Positions 33,129-45,482 of a stretch of 64,000 nucleotides of DNA are shown here, piece by piece (within the stretch, counting starts at the first letter, position 1; each line of letters starts with the position of its first letter). Origin of the DNA: Mycobacterium sp. WUMAC-067 (GTDB lineage Bacteria > Actinomycetota > Actinomycetes > Mycobacteriales > Mycobacteriaceae); assembly GCF_020217485.1 (NCBI RefSeq), contig NZ_JAEKMI010000020.1:1-64000 (forward strand). Direction: 5' to 3'. A model generated the notes under the pieces. It was given only the letters and a program-made list of their open reading frames with translations, was not told the origin of the DNA and made no database searches. The translations under genes and the position numbers were made by a program.

Positions 33129-34708
33129 TTGGCCTCACCGGACGGATGGGCTACCGACACCGTGGTGCCGCGGGCGACCGGACCGAGCAGCAGCTCCGTG
33201 GCCGGTGTGGCGGGGCCACCGGTGATCACACCCAACATGTTTCGTTCATACTGGCTCCCAACGGGTCCCACGTTCCCCCCGAAATGTGAGGGACCAAACG
33301 AGGCCTGCGGAATCCAGGGCGCCTTGGGCGCCACCGGTGCGACCCACGGCTGGTGCGGTTGTGGTGTCGCCGGCGCCCCCGGCGACGGGTTGTCGGGATT
33401 CGCGCTGCCGGGAACGGGCGGTGACGGCGTAATCCCCGGGGCCAGCGGGGGATTCGGATCGGTCAAATTGGGAGTCGGGTTGATCAGCGGCGGGCCCACG
33501 GCAACCAGGTTTCCGTCCGGACCGATCACGGTGCCCGGCGGCGGAGCCAGATCCTTGGGTGGATGATAGTTCTGCGGCAGCAGCACCTCGGGCAGATCGG
33601 GGCGCACCGGGATCAGCGGCGCGGTAAAGCAGCTCGGCCCCTTCAGCTCGCCGTAGTGTGGACAGTCGGCGCGGGTGTAGGTGGAACTGGGCGTGAACGT
33701 CAGCATCGCGCGCATGTTGCCCAGATTTGTGTCCGGGTTCCAGACCTGCTCCATGAACTGGTTGGCAAGGTTGTCCAATTTCGTCACTGCGGGCACGAAA
33801 TTGTTCGACTTCTGCGCCAACACACCGAACACCGGCGTGAAATCGGTGGTGATCCGGATGAGTTGGTCGATGTGGTTGTCGAACGACTGGCGCGTCGTGC
33901 CGACCGTGTCGTCCGCACCCGACAGCAGCGAGCTCAGCTGTCCGCGCGTCTCGGCGAATGTCCGCATCGGCTCGACGGCCTGATGCAATGCGTCGAGAAG
34001 GTCGGGGGCCGTCTGCGCGAGCCCCGTCGTCGCATCGAGCAGCGCGGACACCGTCGACGGGCCGGTGTCGGTGCTGACGATCGAATTGAGCTGGTCGAGA
34101 AGGTGATTCAACTGCGCGCCGGCGTTGAGCAGGCTGACGCGGCGGTGGTCGGTCGCCGCACCCAGGGCGGCCAGGATCCCCACCGACCTGTCGTCACGGC
34201 CGCGCCCCGCGGCGGCCAGCAGGTCGCGCAACTTGCTGACCGTCGTCTGGAACAACACGGTCGGCAACCGCTTGTCCTCTGGAATATGCGTGCCCTGGCG
34301 GATTTTCGCCCCCGGGCCCTTTTGGTTTGGGGAGCCCACCAACTGCACCGACGACACGGCGAACACATTGCTCGGCACCACGCGCGCGGTCACGGCGGCC
34401 GGAATCGACTTGGCGTATTCGGGTTTGAGGTCGATGTGGACATAGTTGGGTTTGCCGTGCGCGGCCGGGACGACGTCGTCGACCATTCCGACGAGCACGC
34501 CGTGATATTTGACGTCCGATTTCTGCGGGAGGCCGTCGCCCACGTTGACCAGATCGGCAACCACCCGCACGTAATCGTCCAGTCTGCCAGTGGATTTGAC
34601 CAACATCGCGGCGGTGACCAGGGCGCTGACCACCACGACGGCGATGCCGACGCCGAACAGCTGGCGGTCGGAGGGGCCACGTCCGTCGAGCTCAAGGGAA
34701 TTGGGCAT
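33125..34708 (-). CDS. mceA: MceA
   Basis: 527 residues from the ATG at 34708; an in-frame extension to 35197 is antisense-like sequence inside yrbEB and is rejected. The N-terminal helix LFGVGIAVVVVSALVTAAMLV precedes an MlaD domain (GDGLPQKSDVKYHGVLVGMV). The long helical domain is followed by a proline-rich C-terminal third (NPTPNLTDPNPPLAPG). A-type subunits set substrate identity in known Mce systems, so this protein would be the one to compare when assigning the operon to an Mce class. It starts 23 bases after yrbEB. Confidence 0.93.
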   Translation of the reverse strand: MPNSLELDGRGPSDRQLFGVGIAVVVVSALVTAAMLVKSTGRLDDYVRVVADLVNVGDGLPQKSDVKYHGVLVGMVDDVVPAAHGKPNYVHIDLKPEYAKSIPAAVTARVVPSNVFAVSSVQLVGSPNQKGPGAKIRQGTHIPEDKRLPTVLFQTTVSKLRDLLAAAGRGRDDRSVGILAALGAATDHRRVSLLNAGAQLNHLLDQLNSIVSTDTGPSTVSALLDATTGLAQTAPDLLDALHQAVEPMRTFAETRGQLSSLLSGADDTVGTTRQSFDNHIDQLIRITTDFTPVFGVLAQKSNNFVPAVTKLDNLANQFMEQVWNPDTNLGNMRAMLTFTPSSTYTRADCPHYGELKGPSCFTAPLIPVRPDLPEVLLPQNYHPPKDLAPPPGTVIGPDGNLVAVGPPLINPTPNLTDPNPPLAPGITPSPPVPGSANPDNPSPGAPATPQPHQPWVAPVAPKAPWIPQASFGPSHFGGNVGPVGSQYERNMLGVITGGPATPATELLLGPVARGTTVSVAHPSGEAK

Positions 34709-34731
34709 CTTCCACCGACCTTGCCACGGGT

Positions 34732-35595
34732 CTAACCGCCAAACCTTGCGCCGGAGTCGACGCCCCACAGCGCCATGGTGAGCAGCATGTTCACGATGAT
34801 CACGACCGTGATGCTGGCCCGCATGCCGTGCCCCGCGGCGACGCCGACGCCTTCGGGTCCGCCGCTCGCGTAATACCCGTAGTAGCACTGGATCGTCGAC
34901 GCGATCCACACGAAGATGACGGCCTTGATCAACGAGTAGACGATGTCCTGGCCGGCCAGCATCAGCGTGAAGTAGTGCAGGTAGGACCCGGTCGAGCCAC
35001 CGCTGCCGATCCCCACCACCACTTGCGTGCTCAGGTAGCCGATCGCCAGGCACGCGGCGTACAGCGGGATGATCGCCACCACCGAGGCGATCAGCCGGGT
35101 GGTCACCAGGTAGGGGATCGGGCGGATCGCGATCGACTCCAACGCGTCGATCTCCTCGGCGATGCGCATGGATCCCAGCTGGGCGGTGAAGCGGCAACCG
35201 CCCTGCATGGCGAAGGCCAGCGATGCCATCAACGGCGCCAGCTCGCGGGTATTGACCAACGAGGAGACGAACCCGGTGGCGGGGCCGAGGCCGAGCAGGT
35301 CGAGGAAGTTATAGCCCTCGATGCCGACGAGTGCGCCGACCGTCATGCCTAGCACCACCGCCACGCCGGCGGTGCCGCCACCGACCACGATCGAGCCGTT
35401 GCCCCAGGTGATGTTCGACAGGAGCCGCAGAAATTCGCCGCTGTACTGGCGCACGGCGAGCGGCACGGCGACCGCGGCCCGGACGAAGAAGACCAGCAGA
35501 TGGCCGAGCCGGATGATCGGCACCTTGCCCCTGCGGTAGAGCCGGACGAGCGGCGTCGAAATCGGTGCGAAAGGCTCATACGCCGAGGCCGTCAC
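34732..35595 (-). CDS. yrbEB: YrbEB, Mce transporter permease
   Basis: 287 residues, GTG start one base after the yrbEA stop. Several hydrophobic helices and the MlaE-type signature LGSMRIAEEIDALESIAI followed by PIPYLVTTRLIAS identify a YrbE/MlaE permease. It pairs with YrbEA in the inner membrane to form the ABC permease core of the lipid importer. No ATPase is encoded here; a shared MceG-type ATPase elsewhere is expected. Confidence 0.94.
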   Translation of the reverse strand: MTASAYEPFAPISTPLVRLYRRGKVPIIRLGHLLVFFVRAAVAVPLAVRQYSGEFLRLLSNITWGNGSIVVGGGTAGVAVVLGMTVGALVGIEGYNFLDLLGLGPATGFVSSLVNTRELAPLMASLAFAMQGGCRFTAQLGSMRIAEEIDALESIAIRPIPYLVTTRLIASVVAIIPLYAACLAIGYLSTQVVVGIGSGGSTGSYLHYFTLMLAGQDIVYSLIKAVIFVWIASTIQCYYGYYASGGPEGVGVAAGHGMRASITVVIIVNMLLTMALWGVDSGARFGG

Positions 35596-35596
35596 G

Positions 35597-36439
35597 TCAG
35601 AGCCCCGTCCTGGGCGACAACAGGATGTAGAGCTGGCTGATGGCGACGTTGACGATCATCAGCAGCAGGATCGCCTCGACGACGGCGGCGTTCACCGAGT
35701 TCGCGACGCCCGTCGGTCCGCCCTTGGTGGACAAGCCTTTTTGGCTGGACACGACGGCCACGATCGCGCCGAACACGATCGCCTTCAGCAGCGCGAGAAT
35801 CATGTCGCCGGTCGTCGCGAACGACGCGAACGTCGACACGAAGCTGCCCGGCGCGCCGTTCTGGAAGTACACGTTGAACATGTAGCTCGCGAAGAATCCG
35901 GCGAAGCACACGACGCCGGTGAGGGCCACACCGATCATCACCGCCGCGGCGAAGCGGGGGACGACCAGGCGCCGGATCACCGAGACCCCCATCACCTCCA
36001 TCGCGTCGGTTTCCTCGCGCATGGTGCGCGAACCGAGATCGGCGGTGATGGCCGACCCGACGGCCGACGCCATGAGCACCGCCGCCACCAACGACGCGCC
36101 CTGCCGAATGACCGCGAGCCCGCTCGCCGCGCCGGCCAGCGAGGTGGCGCCGACCTGGCCGGCCAGCAGCGCGAATTGGATGGACAGGGTGACGCTGATC
36201 GGCAGCGAGACCAGGATCGTCGGTAGCACCGCGGTGCCGGCCATGAACGCGCCCTGCCGGACGAATTCGTGCCATTGGAATCGTCCGGTGATCAGGTCGA
36301 CGAAGAAATATTGAACCGTGCGCACGCCCAGGACGAACTGTTCGCCCACCGTCGTCAGTGAGGCGACCGGATGACGTCTGACGTACCCGACCGACCAGTT
36401 CCGGATGGCGACAACGCCGTCAAGCTGTGCCGTCGTCAT
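35597..36439 (-). CDS. yrbEA: YrbEA, Mce transporter permease; first gene of the mce operon
   Basis: 280 residues. The MlaE signature DLGSRTMREETDAMEVMG sits in the middle, between hydrophobic segments such as VLPTILVSLPISVTLSIQFA. The family works as a dimeric permease with YrbEB. It is the first gene of a ten-gene unit in which neighbouring genes overlap or are at most 30 bases apart. The operon promoter must lie in the AT-rich gap 36440-36743. Confidence 0.94.
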   Translation of the reverse strand: MTTAQLDGVVAIRNWSVGYVRRHPVASLTTVGEQFVLGVRTVQYFFVDLITGRFQWHEFVRQGAFMAGTAVLPTILVSLPISVTLSIQFALLAGQVGATSLAGAASGLAVIRQGASLVAAVLMASAVGSAITADLGSRTMREETDAMEVMGVSVIRRLVVPRFAAAVMIGVALTGVVCFAGFFASYMFNVYFQNGAPGSFVSTFASFATTGDMILALLKAIVFGAIVAVVSSQKGLSTKGGPTGVANSVNAAVVEAILLLMIVNVAISQLYILLSPRTGL

Positions 36440-36743
36440 AGCGGCGCGACCCGCGGTCGGTCTAGCAAACCCGTGGCACAGGTCATCGCGTACCGGCTAC
36501 CGCTCATCGGCCCTCTTCCCACCCCTAAGTCCTGAGCGCCGAGCAGAGGCCGTTGGGTAGCCGTTGGGACCCTATTTTTATTAAAATAGTGTCAACAAGC
36601 GCCAAGGCTCTGCAGTTCATCGGTGTGTGCTGCATCACACTAGCCTATTTGATAGGGACTTTCAATAGTGTAGAGTCCCTCATCTGAGATCGTCGCTGGA
36701 CGGCATCGCGGGGTTCTAATGTCGGATTGACGAAGGTGATGGC
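36440..36743. promoter_or_regulatory. Divergent control region between the mce operon and a TetR gene, palindrome-rich
   Basis: 304 AT-rich bases with no gene. CTATTTT-TATT-AAAATAG (36572-36589) is a perfect 7-bp inverted repeat. AGGGACT (36654-36660) and AGTCCCT (36674-36680) form a second one around TTCAATAGTGTAG. The strings CCTATTT and AATAGTGT occur in both areas, suggesting two related operators. A possible -10 TAATGT (36717-36722) and GAAGG serve the TetR gene. These are likely binding sites for the divergent TetR protein, by inference. Confidence 0.6.
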
Positions 36744-37346
36744 ATGCCCTCAGCAAACACCGGTTCGTTGCGGGACCGACGCCGTGCTGAGCTGCTTTCC
36801 CAGATCCAGCAGACCGCGCACCAGCTCTTCGCCGAGCGGGGCTTCGAGGCGGTGACGACCGAGGACATCGCGTCGGCCGCCGGGGTCTCCATCAGCACGT
36901 ATTTCCGGTATGCGCCCACCAAGGAGGGCCTGCTCGTCGATCCCGTTCGGGAGGCGGCCGCCGAGATCGTGGGTTCGTACAGCGCCCGGCCGCCCCACGA
37001 GTCACCGGTCGAAGCATTGATCCAGCTGTTCGTCACGCACGCCAGGGATGTCAGCAACGTCGCCAACCTCGATACCTGGCGTCACGCCGTCGCCACCGCG
37101 CCCCACCTGTTGAGCAAATCCGTCTTGGTCAGCGAAACCGATCACGGCACGCTGATCGAGCAAGTCGCTCACCGGATGGGTGTCGATGCGCGGGGCGACA
37201 TTCGACCCGCGTTGTTGGTCCACACCAGTTTGGCCACAGTCCAATTCGTCCTCGACGGGTGGCTGTCCTCGGATATCGGCGAAAGCCCGGCTTTTCACGA
37301 ACAATTGGAACAAGCGCTGCGGCTCACTCTCGCCGGATTCGACTGA
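36744..37346 (+). CDS. TetR-family regulator, probable mce operon regulator
   Basis: 200 residues. The DNA-binding domain is clear: [20 protein letters not shown] followed by [17 protein letters not shown], the TetR helix-turn-helix. The C-terminal domain is helical, of unknown ligand. It is divergently transcribed from yrbEA across a palindrome-rich region, the usual arrangement for a local repressor. A short gap of 46 bases separates it from hisE, so some read-through into the his genes is possible. Confidence 0.92.
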   Translation: MPSANTGSLRDRRRAELLSQIQQTAHQLFAERGFEAVTTEDIASAAGVSISTYFRYAPTKEGLLVDPVREAAAEIVGSYSARPPHESPVEALIQLFVTHARDVSNVANLDTWRHAVATAPHLLSKSVLVSETDHGTLIEQVAHRMGVDARGDIRPALLVHTSLATVQFVLDGWLSSDIGESPAFHEQLEQALRLTLAGFD

Positions 37347-37392
37347 ACCGGGCGGCCCCGACCGAAACCGCCGTGACTTTGCCGACCGCCGC

Positions 37393-38531
<1,139 letters not shown>

Positions 38532-38650
38532 TTGCACACGCGGTGCGACCGCCGCGGCTGTGTTAGCGTCCGCCTCGGGGGATTGCCCGGGTTGGCGTGT
38601 GGGCCGTCCCTGAAAAGGTCGCCGGCTGTTTCGTCCTCCAGGAGGTCTTC

Positions 38651-39169
38651 GTGACTCACGCGCTTGTTGTGTTGCTGGCTTTGTTGATTGGCGTCGTTGC
38701 CGGGCTGCGTTCGCTGACGGCGCCCGCCGTGGTCGCCTGGGCCGCCGCCCCCGCTCTTCTTGGTTGGATCGACCTGCACGGCACCTGGGCGTCCTGGATG
38801 GGAAGCATCGTCGCGGTGGTGGTCTTCACCGTCCTCGCCGTCGGCGAACTGATCAACGACAAGCTGCCCAAGACCCCGGCCCGCACGGCGACGCCGATCT
38901 TCGCGGCCCGCATCGTCACGGGCGGTCTCGCGGGGGCGGCGCTGGGCGCCTGGCCGCACTGGACGTTTACCGCGCTCGGCGCCGGCGTCATCGGCGCGGT
39001 GCTCGGCACCCTCGGCGGCTACCAGGCGCGCAAGCGGCTGGCCGCGGTGGCGGGCAAGGACCTGCCCATCGCGCTGCTCGAGGACGCGGTCGCGATCGTC
39101 GGGGGATTCGTCATCGTGGCGGTGACGGGCCACGTGCTGACGGAGTACCTGCTGACGGCGGTTAAGTGA
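38651..39169 (+). CDS. DUF4126 membrane protein (Rv2120c-like)
   Basis: 172 residues from GTG 38651, five bases after AGGAGG; an in-frame upstream start at 38597 is less likely. About five hydrophobic helices are visible, with VVAGLRSLTAPAVVAWA, GGLAGAALGAW and LGGYQARKRLAA between them, the pattern of DUF4126 integral membrane proteins. The function of the family is unknown. Its stop overlaps the start of the flavoprotein gene as GTGA, so the two are coupled here. Confidence 0.85.
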   Translation: MTHALVVLLALLIGVVAGLRSLTAPAVVAWAAAPALLGWIDLHGTWASWMGSIVAVVVFTVLAVGELINDKLPKTPARTATPIFAARIVTGGLAGAALGAWPHWTFTALGAGVIGAVLGTLGGYQARKRLAAVAGKDLPIALLEDAVAIVGGFVIVAVTGHVLTEYLLTAVK

Positions 39170-40536
39170 CAGAACATTTCGACGCGATCATCGTCGGCGC
39201 GGGCCAGGCGGGCCCGCCGTTGGCGGGGCGGCTGACGGCAGCCGGGCAGCGCGTCGCGGTCGTCGAACGCAAACTGATTGGCGGCACCTGCGTCAACACC
39301 GGATGCATCCCGACCAAGACGCTGGTGGCCTCCGCCCACGCCGCCCACCTGGCGCGGCGCGGCGCGGACTACGGCGTCGGCACCGGCGAGATCAGCGTGG
39401 ACATGGCGAAAGTCAAGGCCCGCAAGGACGAGATCATGCTGGGCGATCGCAAGGGCGTCGAAGATTGGCTCGAGGGCATGGACGACTGCACCGTCGTTCG
39501 TGGGCACGCCGTGTTCGAGGATCCGCACACCGTGCGGGTCGGTGACGACGTGCTGCGCGCCGAGCGCATCTTCCTCAACGTCGGCGGCCGCGCCGTGGTG
39601 CCCGACATTCCGGGCCTGGACGAGGTCGAGTTCCTCACCAACGTGTCCATCCTCGAACTCGACACGCTGCCAACGCATCTCGTCATCGTGGGGGGTAGCT
39701 ACATCGCGCTGGAGTTCGCGCAGATGTACCGGCGCTTCGGGGCGCGGGTGACGGTGGTGGAGCGTGGCCCGCGGTTGGCGTCCCGCGAAGACGAGGACGT
39801 CTCGGCCACCATCGAAGACATCTTGCGAGCCGAGGGCATCGACATCATCGTCGGTGCTGATGACATGCGAATCACCAAGACCGACAACGGGTTTGAGATC
39901 ACCCCCCGCGACGGCGCCGCTCCCGTCCGGGGGAGTCACCTGCTGCTGGCGGTCGGCCGGCGCCCCAACACCGACGACCTGGGCCTGGAAGCCGCCGGTG
40001 TGCGGACCGACGCCCACGGCTACATCGTGGTCGACGACCAGCTCAAGACCAGCGTCGAGCACATCTGGGCGATGGGCGACTGCAACGGCAGGGGCGCGTT
40101 CACCCACACGTCATACAACGACTTCGAGATCGTCGCCGCCAATCTGCTCGATGACGACCCGCGGCGGGTGAGCGACCGCATCACCACCTATGCGCTCTAC
40201 ATCGACCCGCCGCTGGGCCGCGCCGGCCTGACCGTCGATCAGGTTCGCGCGTCGGGACGCAAGGCGCTCGTCGGCAAGCGGCCGATGACCAGGGTCGGCC
40301 GGGCGGTCGAAAAGGGTGAGACACAAGGCTTCATGAAAGTCGTGGTCGACGCCGAAACCGAGGAGATCCTGGGGGCCGCCATCTTTGGGGTCGGCGGCGA
40401 CGAGGCCATTCACTGCATCCTGGACGTCATGTCGGCCAACGCGCCCTACACCACGCTCTCACGCACCATGCACATCCATCCCACGGTCAGCGAGCTCATT
40501 CCGACCGTGCTGCAGGAGATGTCGGCGCTCGACTAG
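39166..40536 (+). CDS. Mercuric-reductase-like class I pyridine nucleotide-disulfide oxidoreductase
   Basis: 456 residues. The FAD motif GAGQAG is at 11-16 and the redox-active disulfide Cys42-V-N-T-G-Cys47 is intact. VIVGGSYIALEFAQ is the NAD(P)H-binding fold, IWAMGDCNG the second FAD contact, and HIHPTVSELIP the dimer-interface histidine region. The protein lacks the N-terminal HMA domain and the C-terminal vicinal cysteines of true MerA, so mercury reduction is unlikely. A quinone, thiol or unknown disulfide substrate is possible. It is not part of the H37Rv order here as I remember it, and it is translationally coupled to the DUF4126 gene. Confidence 0.88.
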   Translation: MTEHFDAIIVGAGQAGPPLAGRLTAAGQRVAVVERKLIGGTCVNTGCIPTKTLVASAHAAHLARRGADYGVGTGEISVDMAKVKARKDEIMLGDRKGVEDWLEGMDDCTVVRGHAVFEDPHTVRVGDDVLRAERIFLNVGGRAVVPDIPGLDEVEFLTNVSILELDTLPTHLVIVGGSYIALEFAQMYRRFGARVTVVERGPRLASREDEDVSATIEDILRAEGIDIIVGADDMRITKTDNGFEITPRDGAAPVRGSHLLLAVGRRPNTDDLGLEAAGVRTDAHGYIVVDDQLKTSVEHIWAMGDCNGRGAFTHTSYNDFEIVAANLLDDDPRRVSDRITTYALYIDPPLGRAGLTVDQVRASGRKALVGKRPMTRVGRAVEKGETQGFMKVVVDAETEEILGAAIFGVGGDEAIHCILDVMSANAPYTTLSRTMHIHPTVSELIPTVLQEMSALD

Positions 40537-40540
40537 ACTG

Positions 40541-42653
<2,113 letters not shown>

Positions 42654-42661
42654 TCCGCGGG

Positions 42662-43300
42662 TCAACCTGGCGGGTTCTGGGAGGGAGCGGGTTCGGGCGG
42701 GGGCGGCGGCGGGGCCGGTGGCGCGGGGGATTCCGGGGGCGGCGGTGCGGGTTCGGGCGGGCCCGCGGGAGCTCCGGACGTCGGGGCCGCCGACGACTTG
42801 CCCAGGGCCAGCAGCATTTCGGCGGTGCGCCGGGAGAGCTGCCAGCCGCCTTGGAAGGGTGCGAACTCCATCGGGAAGGTGAAGTTGGCGTTGTTGGCCT
42901 GGGCGGTGTGGACGGCGATGCTGGCCTTCACATTCGACGGGTTCTTGTCCGACCACGCGATGTCGTTCGCGGCGAATGTCATGGGCAGGTAGCCGTTGTC
43001 CCGCAAGGCGTTGGTGAATTTGTCCAGCGTGGCCGCGCTCTCCGGCGTGGCGCCCTCCACCAGGCTCACCTTGGCGTCGCCGGGGACGTTCGGATCGGCC
43101 AGCCGGGCGAGGACGTCGGTGAGTGCTTCGGGGGGTGGTAGGGGAGCCGTGACGGGCGCGGCAACTGGACTGGACGTGGCCGGTGGCAGCGAAGAGACGG
43201 TCGACGACTCGCTCGCAGGGTGCTTCGACGAACACGCGGCGAGCCCGACCGCCGCCAGGACGGTGGCGGTGCTGAGCGCTACGGACAGTGGTCGGTGCAT
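42662..43300 (-). CDS. lppK: Lipoprotein LppK
   Basis: 212 residues. The signal peptide ends in the lipobox LAAC, with the cysteine at about residue 23, followed by a Ser/Thr/Pro-rich linker. The folded part (about 60-165) contains [21 protein letters not shown] and [18 protein letters not shown], resembling mycobacterial low-molecular-weight lipoproteins of the Rv2116 type. The last 45 residues are a proline-rich tail. Function is unknown. It is divergent from mpa. Confidence 0.88.
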   Translation of the reverse strand: MHRPLSVALSTATVLAAVGLAACSSKHPASESSTVSSLPPATSSPVAAPVTAPLPPPEALTDVLARLADPNVPGDAKVSLVEGATPESAATLDKFTNALRDNGYLPMTFAANDIAWSDKNPSNVKASIAVHTAQANNANFTFPMEFAPFQGGWQLSRRTAEMLLALGKSSAAPTSGAPAGPPEPAPPPPESPAPPAPPPPPPEPAPSQNPPG

Positions 43301-43618
43301 CCAGTCGGTCGGCCGGCTAGGCGGCGCTGGCCGCTTCGGGTGGGAGCGATGTCGCTAAGGTCGGGCCGATGGGTGCAACTGAAGTCACACCGGCGGCGCC
43401 GACGGTGACTGCGACGCGAGGCGAGCCTGTGGCGAGGCTCTTTGCGGTCACTCTGCCACCTCCCAAGGCCCTTTCGATCATCACGATTAGTGGCCGAGAT
43501 TACCAGCGTGACGAAAATCTTAACTTTTCGTGGGTATTTGACTACGCACATCAATCGTCAATCGCCGGTAGCGTTGAAGTATCCGCCGCGCCAATTCGGG
43601 GTGGGAAAGGAGCGCAAG
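43301..43618. other. Divergent intergenic region lppK/mpa
   Basis: 318 bases that must hold both promoters. A TAGCGT -10-like box at 43569-43574 and AAAGGAG just before the mpa start can be seen; TTGACT at 43538-43543 is too far (25 bases) to be its -35. No small gene is convincing. Confidence 0.4.
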
Positions 43619-45448
43619 ATGGGTAGCTCAGAGCGTTCTGAAGCATTCGGAACCCCCCACGAATCAGACATGTCCAGCGCCGACGAGGCCGAGTTGGAGC
43701 AATTACGCCGTGAGGCCGCGATGTTGCGCGAGCAACTCGATCATGCGGTCGGCACGCAAGGCGGCGCCCGCTCCGCCCGCGATGTGCATCAGCTTGAAGC
43801 GCGCATCGACTCCCTCGCCTCCCGCAACTCGAAGTTGATGGAGACCCTCAAAGAGGCCCGCCAGCAACTGCTGGCGTTGCGTGAGGAAGTCGACCGGCTG
43901 GGGCAGCCGCCCAGCGGCTACGGTGTGCTGCTCGGGGCGCACGAGGACGACACGGTCGACGTGTTCACGTCCGGCCGCAAGATGCGCCTGACGTGCTCGC
44001 CGAACATCGAAGTCGGGCTGCTGCGCAAGGGCCAGACCGTTCGCCTCAACGAGGCTCTCACCGTCGTGGAAGCGGGCACGTTCGAGTCGGTCGGCGAGAT
44101 CTCCACGCTGCGTGAGCTCTTGGCCGACGGGCACCGGGCACTGGTCGTCGGCCACGCCGACGAGGAACGCATCGTCTGGCTCGCCGAGCCGCTGGTCGCC
44201 GAGAACCTGCCCGACGGTCATCCCGACGCTCTCAACGACGACACCCGGCCCCGCAAGCTGCGCCCGGGCGACTCGCTGCTGGTCGACACCAAGGCCGGCT
44301 ACGCCTTCGAGCGCATCCCCAAGGCCGAGGTCGAGGACCTGGTGCTCGAAGAGGTGCCCGATGTCAGCTACCTGGACATCGGCGGCCTGACCCGCCAGAT
44401 CGAGCAGATCCGCGACGCCGTGGAGCTGCCCTTCCTGCACAAGGAGCTGTACCGGGAGTACGCGCTGCGTCCGCCCAAGGGTGTGCTGCTCTACGGTCCG
44501 CCCGGTTGCGGTAAGACGCTGATCGCCAAGGCGGTCGCGAACTCGTTGGCCAAAAAGATGGCCGAGGTGCGCGGCGACGACGCCCGCGAGGCCAAGTCGT
44601 ACTTCTTGAACATCAAGGGCCCCGAGCTGCTGAACAAGTTCGTCGGCGAGACCGAGCGCCACATCCGGCTGATTTTCCAGCGCGCCCGCGAGAAGGCGTC
44701 GGAAGGCACACCGGTGATCGTGTTCTTCGACGAGATGGACTCGATATTCCGCACCCGTGGCACCGGGGTGTCCTCGGACGTCGAGACGACGGTGGTCCCG
44801 CAGCTGCTCAGCGAGATCGACGGTGTGGAGGGACTGGAGAACGTCATCGTGATCGGCGCCTCCAACCGCGAGGATATGATCGACCCCGCCATCCTGCGGC
44901 CCGGGCGCCTCGACGTGAAGATCAAGATCGAGCGGCCGGATGCCGAAGCGGCGCAAGACATCTTCTCGAAGTACCTGACCGAGGCGCTGCCGCTGCACGC
45001 CGACGACCTCGCCGAGTTCGGTGGTGACCGCACCACCTGCATCAAGGCGATGATCGAAAAGGTCGTCGAGCGGATGTACGCCGAGATCGACGACAACCGG
45101 TTCCTGGAGGTCACCTACGCCAACGGTGACAAGGAAGTCATGTACTTCAAGGACTTCAACTCCGGGGCGATGATCCAGAACGTCGTCGACCGGGCGAAGA
45201 AGAACGCGATCAAGTCGGTGCTGGAAACCGGTCAACCGGGCCTGCGCATCCAGCATCTGCTCGACTCGATCGTCGACGAGTTCGCCGAGAACGAGGACCT
45301 GCCCAACACCACCAACCCCGATGACTGGGCGCGGATTTCGGGCAAGAAGGGCGAGCGGATCGTCTACATCCGCACGCTGGTCACCGGCAAGAGCTCGAGC
45401 GCGTCGCGGGCCATCGACACCGAGTCGAACCTGGGTCAGTACTTGTAA
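43619..45448 (+). CDS. mpa: Proteasome-activating ATPase Mpa (ARC)
   Basis: 609 residues, the usual Mpa length. An N-terminal coiled coil (about 23-93, [15 protein letters not shown]) binds Pup. The OB-fold domains span about 98-245. The AAA module has Walker A GPPGCGKT at 293-300 and Walker [10 protein letters not shown] at about 367-374. The last residues GQYL form the C-terminal motif that docks into 20S alpha pockets. It unfolds pupylated proteins and threads them into the PrcBA core. The ATG is chosen from AAAGGAG. It heads the proteasome region and is separated from dop by two genes. Confidence 0.97.
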   Translation: MGSSERSEAFGTPHESDMSSADEAELEQLRREAAMLREQLDHAVGTQGGARSARDVHQLEARIDSLASRNSKLMETLKEARQQLLALREEVDRLGQPPSGYGVLLGAHEDDTVDVFTSGRKMRLTCSPNIEVGLLRKGQTVRLNEALTVVEAGTFESVGEISTLRELLADGHRALVVGHADEERIVWLAEPLVAENLPDGHPDALNDDTRPRKLRPGDSLLVDTKAGYAFERIPKAEVEDLVLEEVPDVSYLDIGGLTRQIEQIRDAVELPFLHKELYREYALRPPKGVLLYGPPGCGKTLIAKAVANSLAKKMAEVRGDDAREAKSYFLNIKGPELLNKFVGETERHIRLIFQRAREKASEGTPVIVFFDEMDSIFRTRGTGVSSDVETTVVPQLLSEIDGVEGLENVIVIGASNREDMIDPAILRPGRLDVKIKIERPDAEAAQDIFSKYLTEALPLHADDLAEFGGDRTTCIKAMIEKVVERMYAEIDDNRFLEVTYANGDKEVMYFKDFNSGAMIQNVVDRAKKNAIKSVLETGQPGLRIQHLLDSIVDEFAENEDLPNTTNPDDWARISGKKGERIVYIRTLVTGKSSSASRAIDTESNLGQYL

Positions 45449-45469
45449 ACATTTGTCGGCGCAACCGGC

Positions 45470-45475
45470 TAGCGT
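45470..45475 (+). promoter_or_regulatory. -10 box of a leaderless promoter for the 601-residue gene
   Basis: TAGCGT lies seven bases before the GTG at 45483, and no ribosome site is present. The gene therefore has its own promoter just after mpa. Confidence 0.55.
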
Positions 45476-45482
45476 CGCACCC

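Noticed and set aside
34709..35197. N-terminal extension of mceA
   Set aside because: The extension lies inside yrbEB in another frame and shows Arg/Asp-rich shadow composition; MPNSLELDG at 34708 leads directly into the expected transmembrane helix.
36572..36589. Attachment site or inverted end of a mobile element carrying the mce operon
   Set aside because: No matching copy was seen at the other end of the operon (25.4-26.0 kb), and no integrase or transposase is in the window.
39166..40536. True mercuric reductase merA
   Set aside because: There is no N-terminal HMA domain, no C-terminal Cys-Cys pair and no mer operon genes nearby.
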